Notes: generated by a model not told the origin, from the letters alone. Shown: positions 44,259-57,034, counted from the stretch's first letter. The stretch: DNA of 64,000 nucleotides from Sialis fuliginosa (GCA_961205875.1 OY540817.1:20991001-21055000); one strand, 5' to 3'. Program-made: numbers and translations.

Positions 44259-44490
44259 TATCCGACCAAGTTTCAATAATATCGGTTCAGTAGTTCATGA
44301 GTTATGCGTGTGACATGGATTCAGGGGACAGACACACGGACTGACAGACAGGCACGGAACGAAAAGTGTTTGTCTTGACGTGAAACGGAAAGATCAATTT
44401 AAAATTTTGAAACCGGAGAACATTTTTTTTGTCACATTCTAAAACGATCACAAAGCTTCTCGTATCTTCGATATTGCGAGGAAACAAAAT
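44258..44490 (+). repeat. Family-P repeat, copy 2
   Basis: It parallels 19108-19312: GGACAGACACACGGACTGAC, GGCACGGAACGAAAAGTG and TCTTCGATATTGCGAGGAA. Confidence 0.6.
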
Positions 44491-45524
44491 ACATAATATA
44501 TTCTCAATTTCATGCTTCAATAAGCTTTAATTTGACACATTTTTTGAAGATATTTTTGAATGCATTTACTTTGAAAAAATATTTTAAGAAATAGTTTAAG
44601 ATTATCATTTAAATGCTATAAAAACACTTTCTAATGAAAACTAAAAAATATCAAGGATAAAAGATATAACTAGAGATTGGAAAAATAGTTGTTATTTTCA
44701 ATGAAATAGTTACTAGTTGAATTTTTTTTAGGAAAATAGTTGATAAATAGTTTTTTTACGATTTAATAATAATTAGTGCAAACGAAGCAGTAAAAAGTGT
44801 CGCTAATAGTTGAAAAGGTAGTTGCAAATAGTTGATTTCAAATTGTGTTCAATCAAACCAGTTTTCTGAAAACCCTGGAGATATGAAATAAAAATTACTC
44901 TAGATATAACCCCTTCCAAACTAAAAATTAAAATATTTTTAAAATTATTTTGGACAATCCGGTATAGTAAAATAAATGACAAAATGTATTATTTTCTTTG
45001 TAATTACAGCTGCGAAACATATTAGTATTTTGTAAGTTTCACTAAATCATTGATCAAAGATCAGTTATGTAAAACGTTCTAACCGAGAGTTGGGGAGACC
45101 TATCTCCGGGGTATTGTGTGACGTGTAATTGTGAAATAAAAGTGTGGTAGTTGTTGCTGTGGTAGAACAAAGACCACAACTTTTTTGACAGCATAATCTG
45201 TCAATGTATACATTAACCAAAGTTGGGCGTACATATAAAAAAGTTTAATTAAATTATAGAATAAAATATTAAGCGAAAATTCATGTCATATTTTATTTTA
45301 AACATCGTGGGTAACTTAGTAATTTTTTTTAAATGGTTTTTACGTCGTTGGGAATAAGATATTCTTTGTTGTTCTTTAATCAATGGTTTTTTTACTTAAA
45401 AATATTCTCTTATAATATAGAATATGTAGATTTTGTTGCTTTTATAAGTATAATGATTTATTTTAATTTTTTTTTAAGTTAATAGTGTATGCATTATATA
45501 TATGTATGTATATTGTATATCCTA
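44491..45524. other. AT-rich intergenic, no gene
   Basis: 44660-44850 is full of AATAGTTG and TAGTTACTAGTTG words, resembling hAT subterminal repeats without defined ends. No gene is recognised. Confidence 0.4.
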
Positions 45525-45690
45525 TGTAAAAGACCCTCACCGCGTCTGTCTGTTTGTATGTGCACGGTTATCTCAGTAACTGCTGAACGGATTTTATTCT
45601 GGTTTTCGCTATTGAATAGAGTATTTCACGAGGAAGGTGTCGATATTTTTTTGTAAATTTCATGAAGTAGGAAAAAAACTGCGATAAGTA
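45525..45690 (+). mobile_element. Helitron-like fragment, family F1
   Basis: CGTCTGTCTGTTTGTATGTG, CTGCTGAACGGATTTTATTC and CACGAGGAAGGTG match the other F1 copies; the 3' hairpin is absent. Confidence 0.45.
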
Positions 45691-46767
45691 AAAACAAGTT
45701 TTAATACATACCTAAGTTCGAATTTAAGATTAATAACTATTAAACTTTATTATACAGAAGGTAGTAGAAAAAAAATTAATAAATCAATTTCAATCATTTA
45801 AAAAATACTTATAACAAAAACGACTCGAAAATTAGGCTTTAGATTGAAAGGTTTAGCAAAAAAAATATTGTGTCCTAATGATTAATAATGGGTTAATACG
45901 AAATTTTAAATTTGACTTGAAATTTAGAAAATTAAACATACTATACATCCCTCTATGAAATTTTTTTTACGACGGTTAAAAAAACGCTAGTTGACTCGCT
46001 TTTCCGGACCCCAAGGCTAGAGCCCCCCCCCTTAAATAATCAAATAATTTAAATAAATATTATTCATTTCAGTACAGTAAAAAAAGATAATTAAAAAATT
46101 GTAAAGTAATATATACTCGAATAAAAAAAATTCTCGTACATATTCATTGATGGAAACTTTGTATAAAAAGTTCTGATGATGCATGCTTCCTGTGCAGATA
46201 GCAATTTGTTTCGTGAAAAAATCTAAAACTACGTGTCATTTACCAGATTCTGCGGAAACAGTACATGAAAGAGGCAAGTCTATGCTTTCTGTATGTATTT
46301 GTTGTACAACTCTGTTTTTTATTCGTTTAAATGTCATCATATGTAAATGCAAAAAGTTTAATTTCAGTTGAAAATAGAACATTTCACTTTATAACTGTTG
46401 TAATTAACTATGTTAATGTATATATGTTAATATATTTTATGCATGAAGGTATTTAGTTATCAAAAGAAAATGGAATATAAATAGTTTCAGTTTTTATTAA
46501 TTTTTATTTTTTTGTTTTATTTTACAATTACTCAAAATCAAAACTAGTTTAGGTACCTATTAACAAAGAGTGACCCTAAAAATAGGTGTTTTTTCACCTG
46601 TTTGGAGTCCGCAAATATTTAATTAATTTGTGGTCTAAATTGTTTCTTTCAATGAGAAATCTATTACAAATTTTTTTAATGAACATAGGAATAGTTTCAA
46701 ATATTTAAGGGGTCAAAGTGAACGAAATTATCTAAAATTATAAAATAATATAAAATATATAAGGTGT
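45691..46767. other. AT-rich intergenic, no gene
   Basis: C-run at 46023-46031. A 62-codon frame at 46183-46371 has several cysteines but no family pattern. Confidence 0.45.
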
Positions 46768-46860
46768 ACTGCCACCAGTTAAAATAAATGTACTGAATTA
46801 AAATTATTTGTTGATATTTGATTACTGCCATTATTGGATATTAATCTATAATCTGGATTA
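46768..46860 (-). mobile_element. Family-D MITE, terminal fragment
   Basis: Only the right terminal part, inverted: CTGCCACCAGTTAAAATAAA followed by TGTACTGAATTA and GATTACTGCCA. Confidence 0.6.
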
Positions 46861-46941
46861 AATAATTACCAATAAGTTCGACGATTCAAAAATAAGAAAA
46901 GAACTACTACTACCCCTTCAACTAAACAATATATTAATTTA

Positions 46942-47317
46942 TAAGGCGGCTATTACACTATCAAAGAAATATGATAAAATTTCTTTGATCAAAGAAATAT
47001 GACAGTGTAATAAGTCAACTTTTAATTATTAATATATGAATATCAACAAAATCCAGTATTATATGATAATCTTCTTATTGATTATAAAAACCACAATACA
47101 CGGTTGTAAATTCAAACCTCGATCGCGTCAATTGACGAACATCCACGCACTGATAATCAAAATGCACCAAAAAAGAAGAAAATATCCCTAGATAATATTG
47201 AGAAAATATTATTATGTAGTGTAATAGAACAAAATCTCATATTTTATCAAAGAAATATGATCAAATCTTTGTCAAAGATCTTTGACATATTTATTTGATA
47301 GTGTATAGCCGCCTAAG
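46942..47317 (-). mobile_element. Family-A MITE, copy 2
   Basis: The ends AAGGCGGCTATTACACTATC and GATAGTGTATAGCCGCCTAA are inverted repeats. The interior is the reverse complement of 912-1393, including GACGCGATCGAGG / CCTCGATCGCGTC. Confidence 0.75.
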
Positions 47318-48154
47318 TGATATATTAATTTTACAAGTGACAGTCTCGTTTCGATCTCGTTCTAAATATTTCGACAAAGAAGTTTTACCTCTATAAATGT
47401 ACATTCTAATGGAAATGAAAATGTTTTTCAACTATTAAAGGGTTAAATGAAATCCCCCTTTGTGTGAAAAGTTGCAAAGATGTTTCTGAAGTCATTTCAG
47501 GAAATATATTACAACATTTTATTAACTTTAATGGTCGCTTCACATGACGACGGCAGAATGCAGTTCTGCCAACACAAAAACGAAAAACAAATAAACATAT
47601 TTATGTATCTGTACTTTGTAATTGTAGCAAAAGTAAAAAACACTAAAAAAATATGTACATACGTGCTTTTTGATAAAACAACGTTTCATATAATTTACGA
47701 GAGATTTTGTATCTTTTTAGTTTAAACGAAATATTTATGTATTTATATTTTATTTTTAAAAATCATCTCGTTTTAACTCATATTTAATATAATTACAGAT
47801 AATTGTGCCGGTAAAATTTAAGTAGGTACTTATAGATAAATATATTCAATTCATCAAACGAGTTTTGATATTTTCTAGTTAAAACTTATTTCTAATAAAA
47901 CATTCGACTTAATTGCAAATCAGTATTCTCGTATTTTCCGAATTAGAATTATATGTACCTATACTATGTGTACTTTGTATATATGTACATAAATTTATAT
48001 TTACACGGAAATATACAGTGGCGTCTCATTAAGAATGATACACATAGTGTTTGTCATGGCTCTCACATCTTATCGCGGGCCTTTAGGTTAAAAATTCAAT
48101 CTTTTTTCATACAATTTTTGTAGAGAATTTAGCCCAATATTTTACCTGCCCTAA
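47318..48154. other. AT-rich intergenic, no gene
   Basis: An 81-codon frame at 47480-47725 shows no signal peptide, motif or splice context. Confidence 0.45.
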
Positions 48155-48365
48155 CGGCAAGATACACACATGATTTTTGTGTGCAAATCTATGGCACAGT
48201 ACCTAAACTAACAACCTGCTTTTACAATAAAAATTCCCAAATAAAAACACTACAACTTTGAACGCGAATTGAAATCTCTATATTTGACAGAAACCCAAAA
48301 CTATTTATTTTTGCCGCTTGGTGGCGCCAGGAGTATTGCTATGCTGTTGAACGATGCGAGGGGAA
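48155..48365 (-). repeat. Family-K repeat, copy 3
   Basis: Reverse complement of 18212-18420: ACACACATGATTTTTGTGTG, then CGCGAATTGAAATC and GCCGCTTGGTGGCGCCAGGA. Confidence 0.6.
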
Positions 48366-48991
48366 ATTATTAATTATTAAACACATGGTTTTAATATTTT
48401 TATCGAAAAGTTGAAATAAAGACGATAAATCCAAAAAAAACTGATTTTTCGGCTTTTCCCTCACTCAAGAGGGAGGACGCCGACCATATTTGAGGCAAAA
48501 AACATCATAATTTCATGGTGACACCTTTAATAATCATGAAAACGAATTTCTAGTCTGATTTTTTTTCTACTCCAAAATATTTGTCTTTTGGCCTATATAA
48601 TGGAGAAGGCCGGCCCTGAATTTACCTCACACAAGACCCTCAAGTGAGACACGCCCACGCACGCCTAGTTTCTGTTTGTTAATCTAACATCAATTCAAAT
48701 TCAAGATAAAATAATCTTGGCTAGAATTTCTACAGCAATACCAATTGATTGTCGGGGATAAACAAATCCTTGTGTATACAAAAGCGATATAGTCGGGATT
48801 TAGATGTGGCTGAAAGGCTTAAATCAATTGTATGTATGTGTATGCGTGTATGTCTGGGTGTCTGTGTGTTGGACGCAAAGGAATTCGTGCGACTTGCTAC
48901 ATACAATTTTGTGTGGTCGATATTAACCAAAATGTTTCCAAGTAAAATTTAAATTCCATGTAAATTTAACCTTCGTGTATGAATTTATATG
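48366..48991. other. Intergenic, no gene
   Basis: A TG-rich patch (48830-48870) keeps frames open on both strands; low-complexity origin is more likely than coding. Confidence 0.45.
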
Positions 48992-49170
48992 TAGGGTCGA
49001 GCGGGGTAAATATGAAACACCATGGGGTAAAAGTGAAACAAACTTGTAACTAAAAAACTAATTTGTTTATAGGAGAATTATAAAAACTGACATCATCATT
49101 AAAGGTTCGTTAAAGCGACCTGAAAATATGTGATGTGTCACCCCTACAGATTTCCCTGTTAGTCGATGTC
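48992..49170 (-). mobile_element. Family-M MITE, partial copy
   Basis: It has the intact TAGGGTCGAGCGGGG end and breaks off at TTAGTCGATGTCAAAA. Confidence 0.65.
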
Positions 49171-49792
49171 AAAATATTAATTTTTTTAAAATATCTTTGT
49201 TGAAAAATATTCCCTTACAAAGATTTATCTCAATTTACTTTAAAAAATCGTGTTTTTTTTTTTAAATTAATATTTTTACTTTTACCTACACCGGTCCCGA
49301 AATATGGCATAAAATTTAAATTTTAATATTCATAACAGTAATGAGTTTATAAAAAAAAATTCTCATAGGATAACTTGTCACTTTTCCTGTAAAATTCATT
49401 TTTTATCACTTACGATAACTCAGAGGTTAGATTTCGATACCTACTGATATTTAATATAGGTAGAGGCATATTGTATTATGATAATATGATTCAGAACTGT
49501 ATAGATTTTATTGTTAGTATATAAAAATATACAGTATACAATATATTTGAAATTTAATAAAAAGTTTTGATATTTATGATAGAATAGACAGGTATCATTT
49601 CAGAGTTACTGTAATATGTCAAAAACATTCCATTCTTCCTGTGACAATAACTGTAATATTTCAAAATGGCAGTATGTGACAGTTTCTATTATCTAAATTC
49701 TAGATAATAATATATCTGGTATTCTATTTTGTATATATAAAATAACCCTTTACATAACAAACATATTAAAATAAAATCTGTATATATATATA
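49171..49792. other. AT-rich spacer between family-M copies
   Basis: Contains the AAATATTCCCTTACAAAGAT repeat shared with 43100; the remainder is AT-rich without features. Confidence 0.45.
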
Positions 49793-50325
49793 AATATGAA
49801 ACACCAAAAAATGGGGTAAAAGTGAAACAAGCATGCAACTAAAAAACTAATTTGTTTATAGGAGAATAATAAAAACTGACATCATCATTAAAGGTTTGTT
49901 AAAGCGACCTGAAAATATAAGTGATGTGTCACCCCTACAAATTTCCCTGTTAGTCGATGTCAAAACGTGTGAATTAAATTTTAATTCTTTGCACATAACT
50001 TTCTGTATAGCTCAGATATTAAATAAAGTTACAATTGCACATTGATATGCCACAAAGAAGATAAATCAAAGTTACCTTTGTAGCTTTTCTTTTAATTTTT
50101 CGAGAAATATTTTCCATTAGAGGCCTGTTTCACTTTTTCCCAAATTAGAGGTTAAAAATGAAACACACTTTTTTCATTTTTAAAGTCCGAACAGTTCAAA
50201 TGACGTAAGTATTTAAAATGGTTATTCATAAGCGTATCTAGTAGAAAAAATTAAAGTATGAATTTGTATCGGTAACTGTCAAAAACACGAAAGATTTGTA
50301 TTTTGTTTCACTTTTAATATGTAGA
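49793..50325 (-). mobile_element. Family-M MITE, near-complete inverted copy
   Basis: Reverse complement of 15752-16294 nearly throughout: GGGGTAAAAGTGAAAC at one end and TTTTGTTTCACTTTTAAT at the other. Both extreme tips are lost. Confidence 0.7.
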
Positions 50326-51419
50326 TTAAAATAAACTTACCAAATTTAATTACAATAGGTTAGTCCATCACATAATTAAGTACAGAAGTCCATTAAATCT
50401 GAAAAGAAAACCAAAAAAATATATATTAAACCTGTTTTTGTAAAACGTTATTTTTCGATCTTAATATATTCCGAAGAAAATGAGTTTATATCTGTACACA
50501 GAAAAAAACTGACGGAAAATCATAAAAAAAGACAAGAGGAGAATATTTTTAATATATAATATATAAAATCAACATTTATAAAGCTTTATGCTAAATAGCA
50601 ATTTCGAATAAAAACATATTTATCTTCATAAATATTCAATTGCATGGTTGGTACCCATTGTTTGCATAAGACGCTCTTAAGATGAAAATACGATTAGTGT
50701 TATGAACCTATGAGGCTGAATTTTACCAATTCTCGCTAAGTAAATTTGTTGAATTTTTAATAGCTCGGTAAATATACTATCTACTTAATTAGTTTTGCTT
50801 TACCGTATTTTTTGCCGGTGTTGTTTTTTTATTTTATACATTGATTTTAAATCAGAAGGTTAAGGTCAAAATATTTTATAATATCTCACAATTTTTAGCT
50901 TGTGAATTTTCTTTAACATCGTTTATGTGATAGTCGATATGAGTTTTTATAGCAAAAATCTTAAAAAGTATAAAAATTGGTTTTAAATTTAATAGGAAAC
51001 AAGCCTTGGGTTGGGGTTAGACCCTTTAGGTCCACACAATCAACATGGTATGATTATAAATACTGATTATTTATTGTTTCCATATAGCTAATACAGAAAT
51101 AATTTGTATTGTAGAATATTTATGCTAAGTTTCAAATAAATCCGACCAAAAAAAACTTTATTTCGAAAAATCCTTTCTTTCAGATCATATTTACGTCAAG
51201 ACGCTTCGATTGGTACCCCAACGAAGTCAATAGCATTTTTCATTTGCGAGATTTCGTGCACGTACGTGCCTAAAAATAGTGTAAATATACTATAGTGACC
51301 TTGAAACATACAAATATGTTGAAATTTTTGATTTTGATTTTCGGACCGATTACAATAACTTACAGTTGGGAAGTTAATAAAAAAAAGTATGTGTAAAAAT
51401 CATAGAATAGGTGAGATAA
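50326..51419. other. AT-rich intergenic, no gene
   Basis: No dispersed repeat or gene was recognised. Confidence 0.45.
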
Positions 51420-51616
51420 CCGAAAAACGAATATTCAGTAGAAAAAAATAAATAATGACAGATTTTATTTCGGTTTTCAATAATTGTAAGAGTGTTTCAC
51501 GAGAAAGGTTTATGTGTATAATTTGTGGATTGTTGGGTGGGCATGTTGGATGGGCATGATTACTTTATGTTAAATAAAATTAATATCCCCGGGTAACACC
51601 GGGTCCAATGCACTAA
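51420..51616 (+). mobile_element. Helitron-like 3' end, family F1
   Basis: It ends with the intact hairpin CCCGGGTAACACCGGG, TCCAATGCA and CTAA, a CTRR terminus. The next element starts directly at its end. Confidence 0.6.
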
Positions 51617-52269
51617 TCCATACTAATATTATAAATGCGAAAGTGTGTTTGTCTGTCTCTCTGTCTGTTTGTTACCTTTTCACGGCTAAACCGCTAAACC
51701 GATCTTGAGGAAATTTGACAGGGAGATAGCATGCACTCTGAGAAAGGACATAGGCTACTTCGAATCCCGAAAAAACAACCCCTAAGGGGCTGCTGGTTTG
51801 TTTGCTAGATTTAATGCTGGTTTTCAAGCGTGTTTTGGCGCTGGATTGTTGTCATGGTTTCAATGCGTGTTGGCTTCACACGATACTTGATTTTGTAGAT
51901 GGTTTTGATGCGTGCTAAGTGACAGTTCTAATATCAACATAATATTATAGTGGATATGGATTATGAAAATAAAAAAAATCCTTTGGGTGAACAATATATA
52001 ATTAATGTTTATTAATTTTAACAGTTAAACTCAATGAGCTAAGTTTAAAATTTCACTACAATTAAGTTTTCTCACATTTATTTTTTACATGCAGTATGTT
52101 TAATAAAACTCACATTTGAATATTTGTAAAATGGACATAATTAAAAATTATATTTCACACTCTTTTACATATGAATGGTTGTAATTAGTTTCATTCGATC
52201 CGGCGGAAAAAATATCATGGGGATGGGGATTTCGAAATCCACGCGAGCGAAGCCGCGGGTAGCAACTAG
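51617..52269 (+). mobile_element. Helitron-like element, family F2
   Basis: It starts TCCATACTAATATTATAAA and ends with a hairpin (CGCGAGCGAAGCCGCG), a 9-base spacer and CTAG, followed by T. The 5' part contains family H (CTAAACCGATCTTGAGGAAA). It carries no Rep/helicase. Confidence 0.65.
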
Positions 52270-52902
52270 TCCTTAATAAATTTGTAAGATATAAAAATGG
52301 TGTAAATATATTTGTTGTAAACGTAACCATTTAGTTATTTTTCTACGCTAAAAGCAATTTTAAACAAAAACACACTTTTTGTGATCTATAAGGTTAAACT
52401 TTACATGAACATACTATTTTCAATTCCCTAGATACGTAATAGGCTATATAAACTCCGTTATATATGTAGTAATAGTCAATAGATATAATAGTCGAGAGAT
52501 GGTACGGCGAGGTACAATGATATAAAATTGTTGTAAAAAAAAGATATCAATCTTTTCAATACGACGTTATATTGGCGTTCCGTTTTTTGCCGATTCTGGA
52601 AATAAATAAATACACAGACATATGTATGTGTAGATTGGAGATAACGATTATTAAAAGGGCGGAGAAGGGGTGTTAGGTAAACCGCATGTGGAATAGAGAT
52701 TATTGAACAGCGATAAAATTTTATGGTTGTTAAAGTATTTTCCACAGGTCTATTTAAATTATTATTTGTTTTGTTTGATATTCGTTTTACCTTTTTTGAA
52801 TTGACGTTTGTTACAATATGGACAAAAGTCAGATTTATATTATTTACGTTTACTACAGAATTATTGTTTAGGATTTTTGAAAAATATAGTTAAATCATTC
52901 CT
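52270..52902. other. AT-rich intergenic, no gene
   Basis: Nothing recognised. Confidence 0.45.
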
Positions 52903-53418
52903 TAATTTTAATTTGTTAATAATAGGGGAAGGGGGTCTTAACGGTCTTAGGACATTTGATAGTCTTAAAGTTAATTGTGTAAGCTATATTTAAAAAAAAG
53001 TTGGAGTCTGTAAGATCGCGCCAAGCTGAGATATTAACAATTCAATTTATTTGTTAATTTATCAATTTTAATTTGCTAATAATAGGGGAAGGGGGTCTTA
53101 AGGTATTTGATAGTCTTAAAGTTAATGATGTAAGCTATATTAAAAAAAAAGTTGGTGTCTGTAGGATCGCGCCAAGCTGAGATATTAACAATTCAATTTA
53201 TTTGTTAATTTATCAATTTTAATTTGCTAATAATAGGGGAAGGGGGTCTTAGAGTATTTGATAGTCTTAAAGTTAATGGCGTAAGCTATATTTAAAAAAA
53301 AAGTTGGAGTCTGTAGGATCGCGCCAAGCTGATATATTAACTTATTTGTTAATTTATCAATTTTAATTTGTTAATAATAAGGGAAGGGTGTCTCGAGGGT
53401 CTTAGGACATTTGATAGC
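52903..53418 (+). repeat. Minisatellite W, array 2
   Basis: About 3.4 units of 151-152 bases (AAGCTGAGATATTAAC at 53023, 53174 and 53326, the last with one change). Same unit as array 1 at 2397-3109, here without a MITE. Confidence 0.85.
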
Positions 53419-54219
53419 AGTTTTTTACGGCGAAAACTGTCAATACAAACATAGTATATGGAAATAGGTAAATGACATTTTTATGGTGTAATCCATGAAG
53501 CTTAGTGATACAAAAAAAACAAATTTTGAATTCATTCGTTCGTATATGGAACAGACAATGCCCTTTTCATAAACTGTCCATTACATAGCGTATTTCCCCT
53601 ACCTATCAACCGATACGTCAAAAATCAAAAAAAGTACTATGTAAAATATATTTAGTTTTATATTTCATTCAAGACAAAATTGTGTAACATAATATCATTT
53701 GTTTCCTCTGAAATAGTTTGGGAAGATATAGATAGATTCAATGCCTTTATATATGTACATATTTGCAAAGGAAGCTGCACAATGATAACAATACGGGCCT
53801 ATTATTTCAGAGGCCAAACAACCAATGCCATTGTTCTCGGGACTTTTAATAGGCACGCGATGTTGGGTAACTTTAACCCGGGAGTAGGCGTGCTACAAAT
53901 TTTTATTAAGTTTTTCAAGGCAAGTAAGAAAATCATCTTTCAACCTATTTTTACGAGGTAGCGAAGTAAAAAAAAGTCCTCAAAATGTTTAAACAGAGAG
54001 TTAATAAAGAAGATTGTTAAATATTATATTTTGAAAAATCATTTACGGAGCAGAATGTCAGTTATGCCCCCTCCCCTCCTAGTGGCACGTTATGAAAAAT
54101 TTAAAGATATTTTTTGTCTAAGAAGAAAATTTCCGCAATACCTTAAGACCTTTTTTAGCTCTTTACAATGATGCTCAGGGCTCAGGCGAACCGCCCGTCT
54201 CGCCCCATCACACTTAATC
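53419..54219. other. Intergenic, no supported gene
   Basis: A 93-codon frame (53680-53961) has a more mixed composition than most chance frames here but shows no domain, signal peptide or splice sites. Confidence 0.35.
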
Positions 54220-54622
54220 CAGTGGCGTAGATAGGGGGGGGGGGATCAAGGGGATCTATCCCTCCCCCCATAAGTCTACTTCATGAGAAAACTCAAAGAC
54301 ATTTTTTAAACTCTTCTAGTATGAACAAAATCAACTTTTTTAAAAAATGCAATAGTTAGTTCGAAAAGAGTCTAATAGAATTTTATTTTCAGCTTTTTAG
54401 TCGGTTTTAAAAACGCAAATTAATTTTTTTAAACGTTTTTTTATATTTTTTATAATACATACATGAAATGTACTGTATAATAAAGTATAGTAATCATGAA
54501 AAAAATCGAACTCGAGATTTTAACGGAATTACACGTATTGAGGGTTCCTGAACCAAAAATATGAGATTAAATACTAAGTAATATCCCCCCCCCCCCATTG
54601 CAAAAAACTATCTACGCCACTG
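54220..54622. mobile_element. hAT-like MITE with G/C-run ends
   Basis: The perfect 15-bp TIRs CAGTGGCGTAGATAG / CTATCTACGCCACTG are each followed inward by a G11 or C12 run. Flanks ACTTAATC and CTTTAATC agree at 6 of 8 bases, a decayed 8-bp duplication. Confidence 0.75.
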
Positions 54623-55088
54623 CTTTAATCTACTAAAAGTATTAATAAATAAAAATTATAATGGAGTAGTATAAAGCGTGCCCACTGCAGGGTTAACCTG
54701 GCACTACAGAAGCGGATATTGCAGACAGTGGCGCTTTCTACGTGCCCTGACTACAAAATCCCGGTGTTTTCTTTAATTCATACCTACCGACCGAGTCAAA
54801 TCTCCCGGAAATAAAATTATTCACGTGGTCCTGATTTAAATGAGCTAATGATAATATAAATTATACGAATGGGAGAATTCTTAAAAATATCACGTTTAAT
54901 TTTATAACTCGGTGATGCGTTAAATTTACAAATCGATTTATTTTATTAAAAGATTTATGGATTTCTGAAGTTTTTAAATGTAATTCGCAGAATTTTATTC
55001 ATGTATAGTTTAAATTTGAAGAAACGTTGGATATTTACAGACAGGGTCTGCAAATTTATTAAATAATTTCAATTTTTGAAAGTCTTCG
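54623..55088. other. Intergenic, no gene
   Basis: Nothing recognised; 54680-54770 is less AT-rich but featureless. Confidence 0.45.
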
Positions 55089-55467
55089 ATATGACCCCAG
55101 TAATGGTTATTTTTTAATTAAATGTACTGAATTAGAAATATTTGTTGATATTTAATTACTACCATTTCTGAATATTAATCTATATACATTTAACTGTCTT
55201 ACAGCGTGATTTGATGACAATCGGCCAATAGTTATCAAAATGGCAGTCATTTAAAATAATTATTAGTATAATTTATTTATTAATTATTATATTATCATAG
55301 CAACTGCTTTACATTGTTTCAAATTTGAATAATCTTTCTTTTATATCTTCTGTATCGTAGTACTTATCATTTTGTAATCATTAGCAAGTGTCCATCACTG
55401 CGTGCTCATTACTGGTTTTACTTTATCCATTACTGGAGAAAAAACATAAACAAAACAAAATAGAAAA
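55089..55467 (-). mobile_element. Family-D MITE, inverted copy
   Basis: It runs from ATGACCCCAGTAATGG through CATTTAACTGTCTTACAG to TCCATTACTGGAGAAAAAA. A plus-strand fragment follows immediately, making a tail-to-tail pair. Confidence 0.7.
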
Positions 55468-55470
55468 TAA

Positions 55471-55645
55471 GGTAAAGGCACTAGTAATGGCCGCTATAAG
55501 AGCATGTTACTAATAAAACAAGTAACTCTTTATTTAATCAATTTAATTACCAAAGTCCGTTGTTTTTTAAATTATAGCATTTTATTGTGTTCATGTTTTT
55601 TCTCCAGTAATGGCAAAGGTAAAACCAGTAATGATCACGCATTAA
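55471..55645 (+). mobile_element. Family-D MITE, left-end fragment
   Basis: It starts AAGGCACTAGTAATGGCCGC and continues to CAGTAATGATCACGCATTAA, opposite in orientation to the copy just before it. Confidence 0.65.
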
Positions 55646-56165
55646 AATAGAGATAACAGAAGCCTGTGTCATTTATATTTGTTAAAAACGTTTACTTTTC
55701 AAATCAATCAATATTATAAAATGTTTATGATAAATATCCAAATCTAGCAATGTCCGAAAATATAAAACACATTTATCTTAAGCTTCATAACTGTTTCAAA
55801 AAAAAAAAAACAAAACAAGTATATACAGAGAACATAGTACGATGATTTCACAAATACAACGAATTTTTTTTATCTCTTTCCACATGTGTCCGAATGTAAA
55901 TGGAATACCAAACACAGGACAACAAAAAAATGACGAGATTTATAGTAAAAATAACTTAAAACAATACGTGATATTTTTACGAATTGTGAAATCACATTAT
56001 CTCACTGTGAAATGTACACAAACCTAAGTCTTCAACCCCCTCCCCTCATATTTAATATCATTAACCCAATGTGATATGAATAATATTTTTTGGGTTTTTT
56101 TTTTAATTCTGAAATGTTTATTTTTATGAGGAACTCATTTTTTTAAATATTTTCTTAAAGTGTAT
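55646..56165. other. AT-rich intergenic, no gene
   Basis: Nothing recognised. Confidence 0.45.
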
Positions 56166-56623
56166 AGGTAGTGGCACCAGTCTTGACAAGGACCCCACTA
56201 ATGGAAAATTTTTAATTGAATATTACTGAATATTAATCTATATACATTTAACTGTCTTACAGCGTAATTTGACGACAATCGGCCAATAGGTGTCAAAATG
56301 GTGGACATTATTAGTATAATTTATTTATTAATTATCATTTTATCATAGTAACTGCTTTACATTGTTTCAAAGACGATTCTTTCTTTTATATCTTTAGTGT
56401 CGTAGTACTTATCATTAGCAAGTGTCCATCACTGAGTGCTCATTACTGGTTTTACTTTATCCATTATTGGAAAAAATAACATAAACAAAAAAAAGGCTAT
56501 AACTTAAAAAAATATAATATATTTGCAGACTTTGGTAATTAAATTGATTAAATAAAGAGTTACTTGTTTTATTAATAACATGAGTTCATGAGAATTGCAA
56601 AAAAACTGGTACCAGTACCTTAT
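56166..56623 (-). mobile_element. Family-D MITE, inverted copy with both ends
   Basis: It starts GTAGTGGCACCAGTCTTG and ends AACTGGTACCAGTACCTTAT, so both termini are present; the central part is shortened. Confidence 0.7.
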
Positions 56624-56744
56624 CTCTACATTTAATTATTTTTTTATGGACATGTTTGATAAATAAAATTCCTAATTAAATGAATCTATTTACGGTAATA
56701 TTCTACATGTATACATATAATCAGAGAAAGATTAAATGTCGAGA

Positions 56745-57034
56745 GCGCCCTAGGCAAGCACCTCATCGGCGCCCCTTCCTTCCCCTGTTACGTAACTTTT
56801 CATATTAAATATAACAATGAAATTTCCGAAATTCAAATATTTTCTTATTGTTGCGTCTATATTTTGTTTGTTAAAAATTATCACATCATCTTTTTGTGCA
56901 CACAAGAATCTTTTTATAATGTGTAAGTAGGTGCATAGGTACTTACTGACACAATTATTTTTCAAAAATTTCCCCTTTGTAACCTCACTCCCTAAGCACG
57001 TGCCTAGTTTGCCTTATGGATAATCCGCCTCTGC
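56745..57034 (-). mobile_element. hAT-like element remnant
   Basis: On the minus strand it starts CAGAGGCGGATTATCCATAA and includes TAGGCACGTGC; at the other end GCGCCCTAGGCAAGCACCT is partly complementary. No target duplication is clear. Confidence 0.4.

Noticed and set aside
52903..53418. Regular repeats that might suggest a CRISPR array
   Set aside because: The unit is a continuous 151-152-base minisatellite without short repeats and unique spacers, in a eukaryotic context.
53680..53961. 93-codon frame with mixed composition
   Set aside because: No domain, secretion signal, splice sites or repeat homology; kept only as an unassigned stretch.
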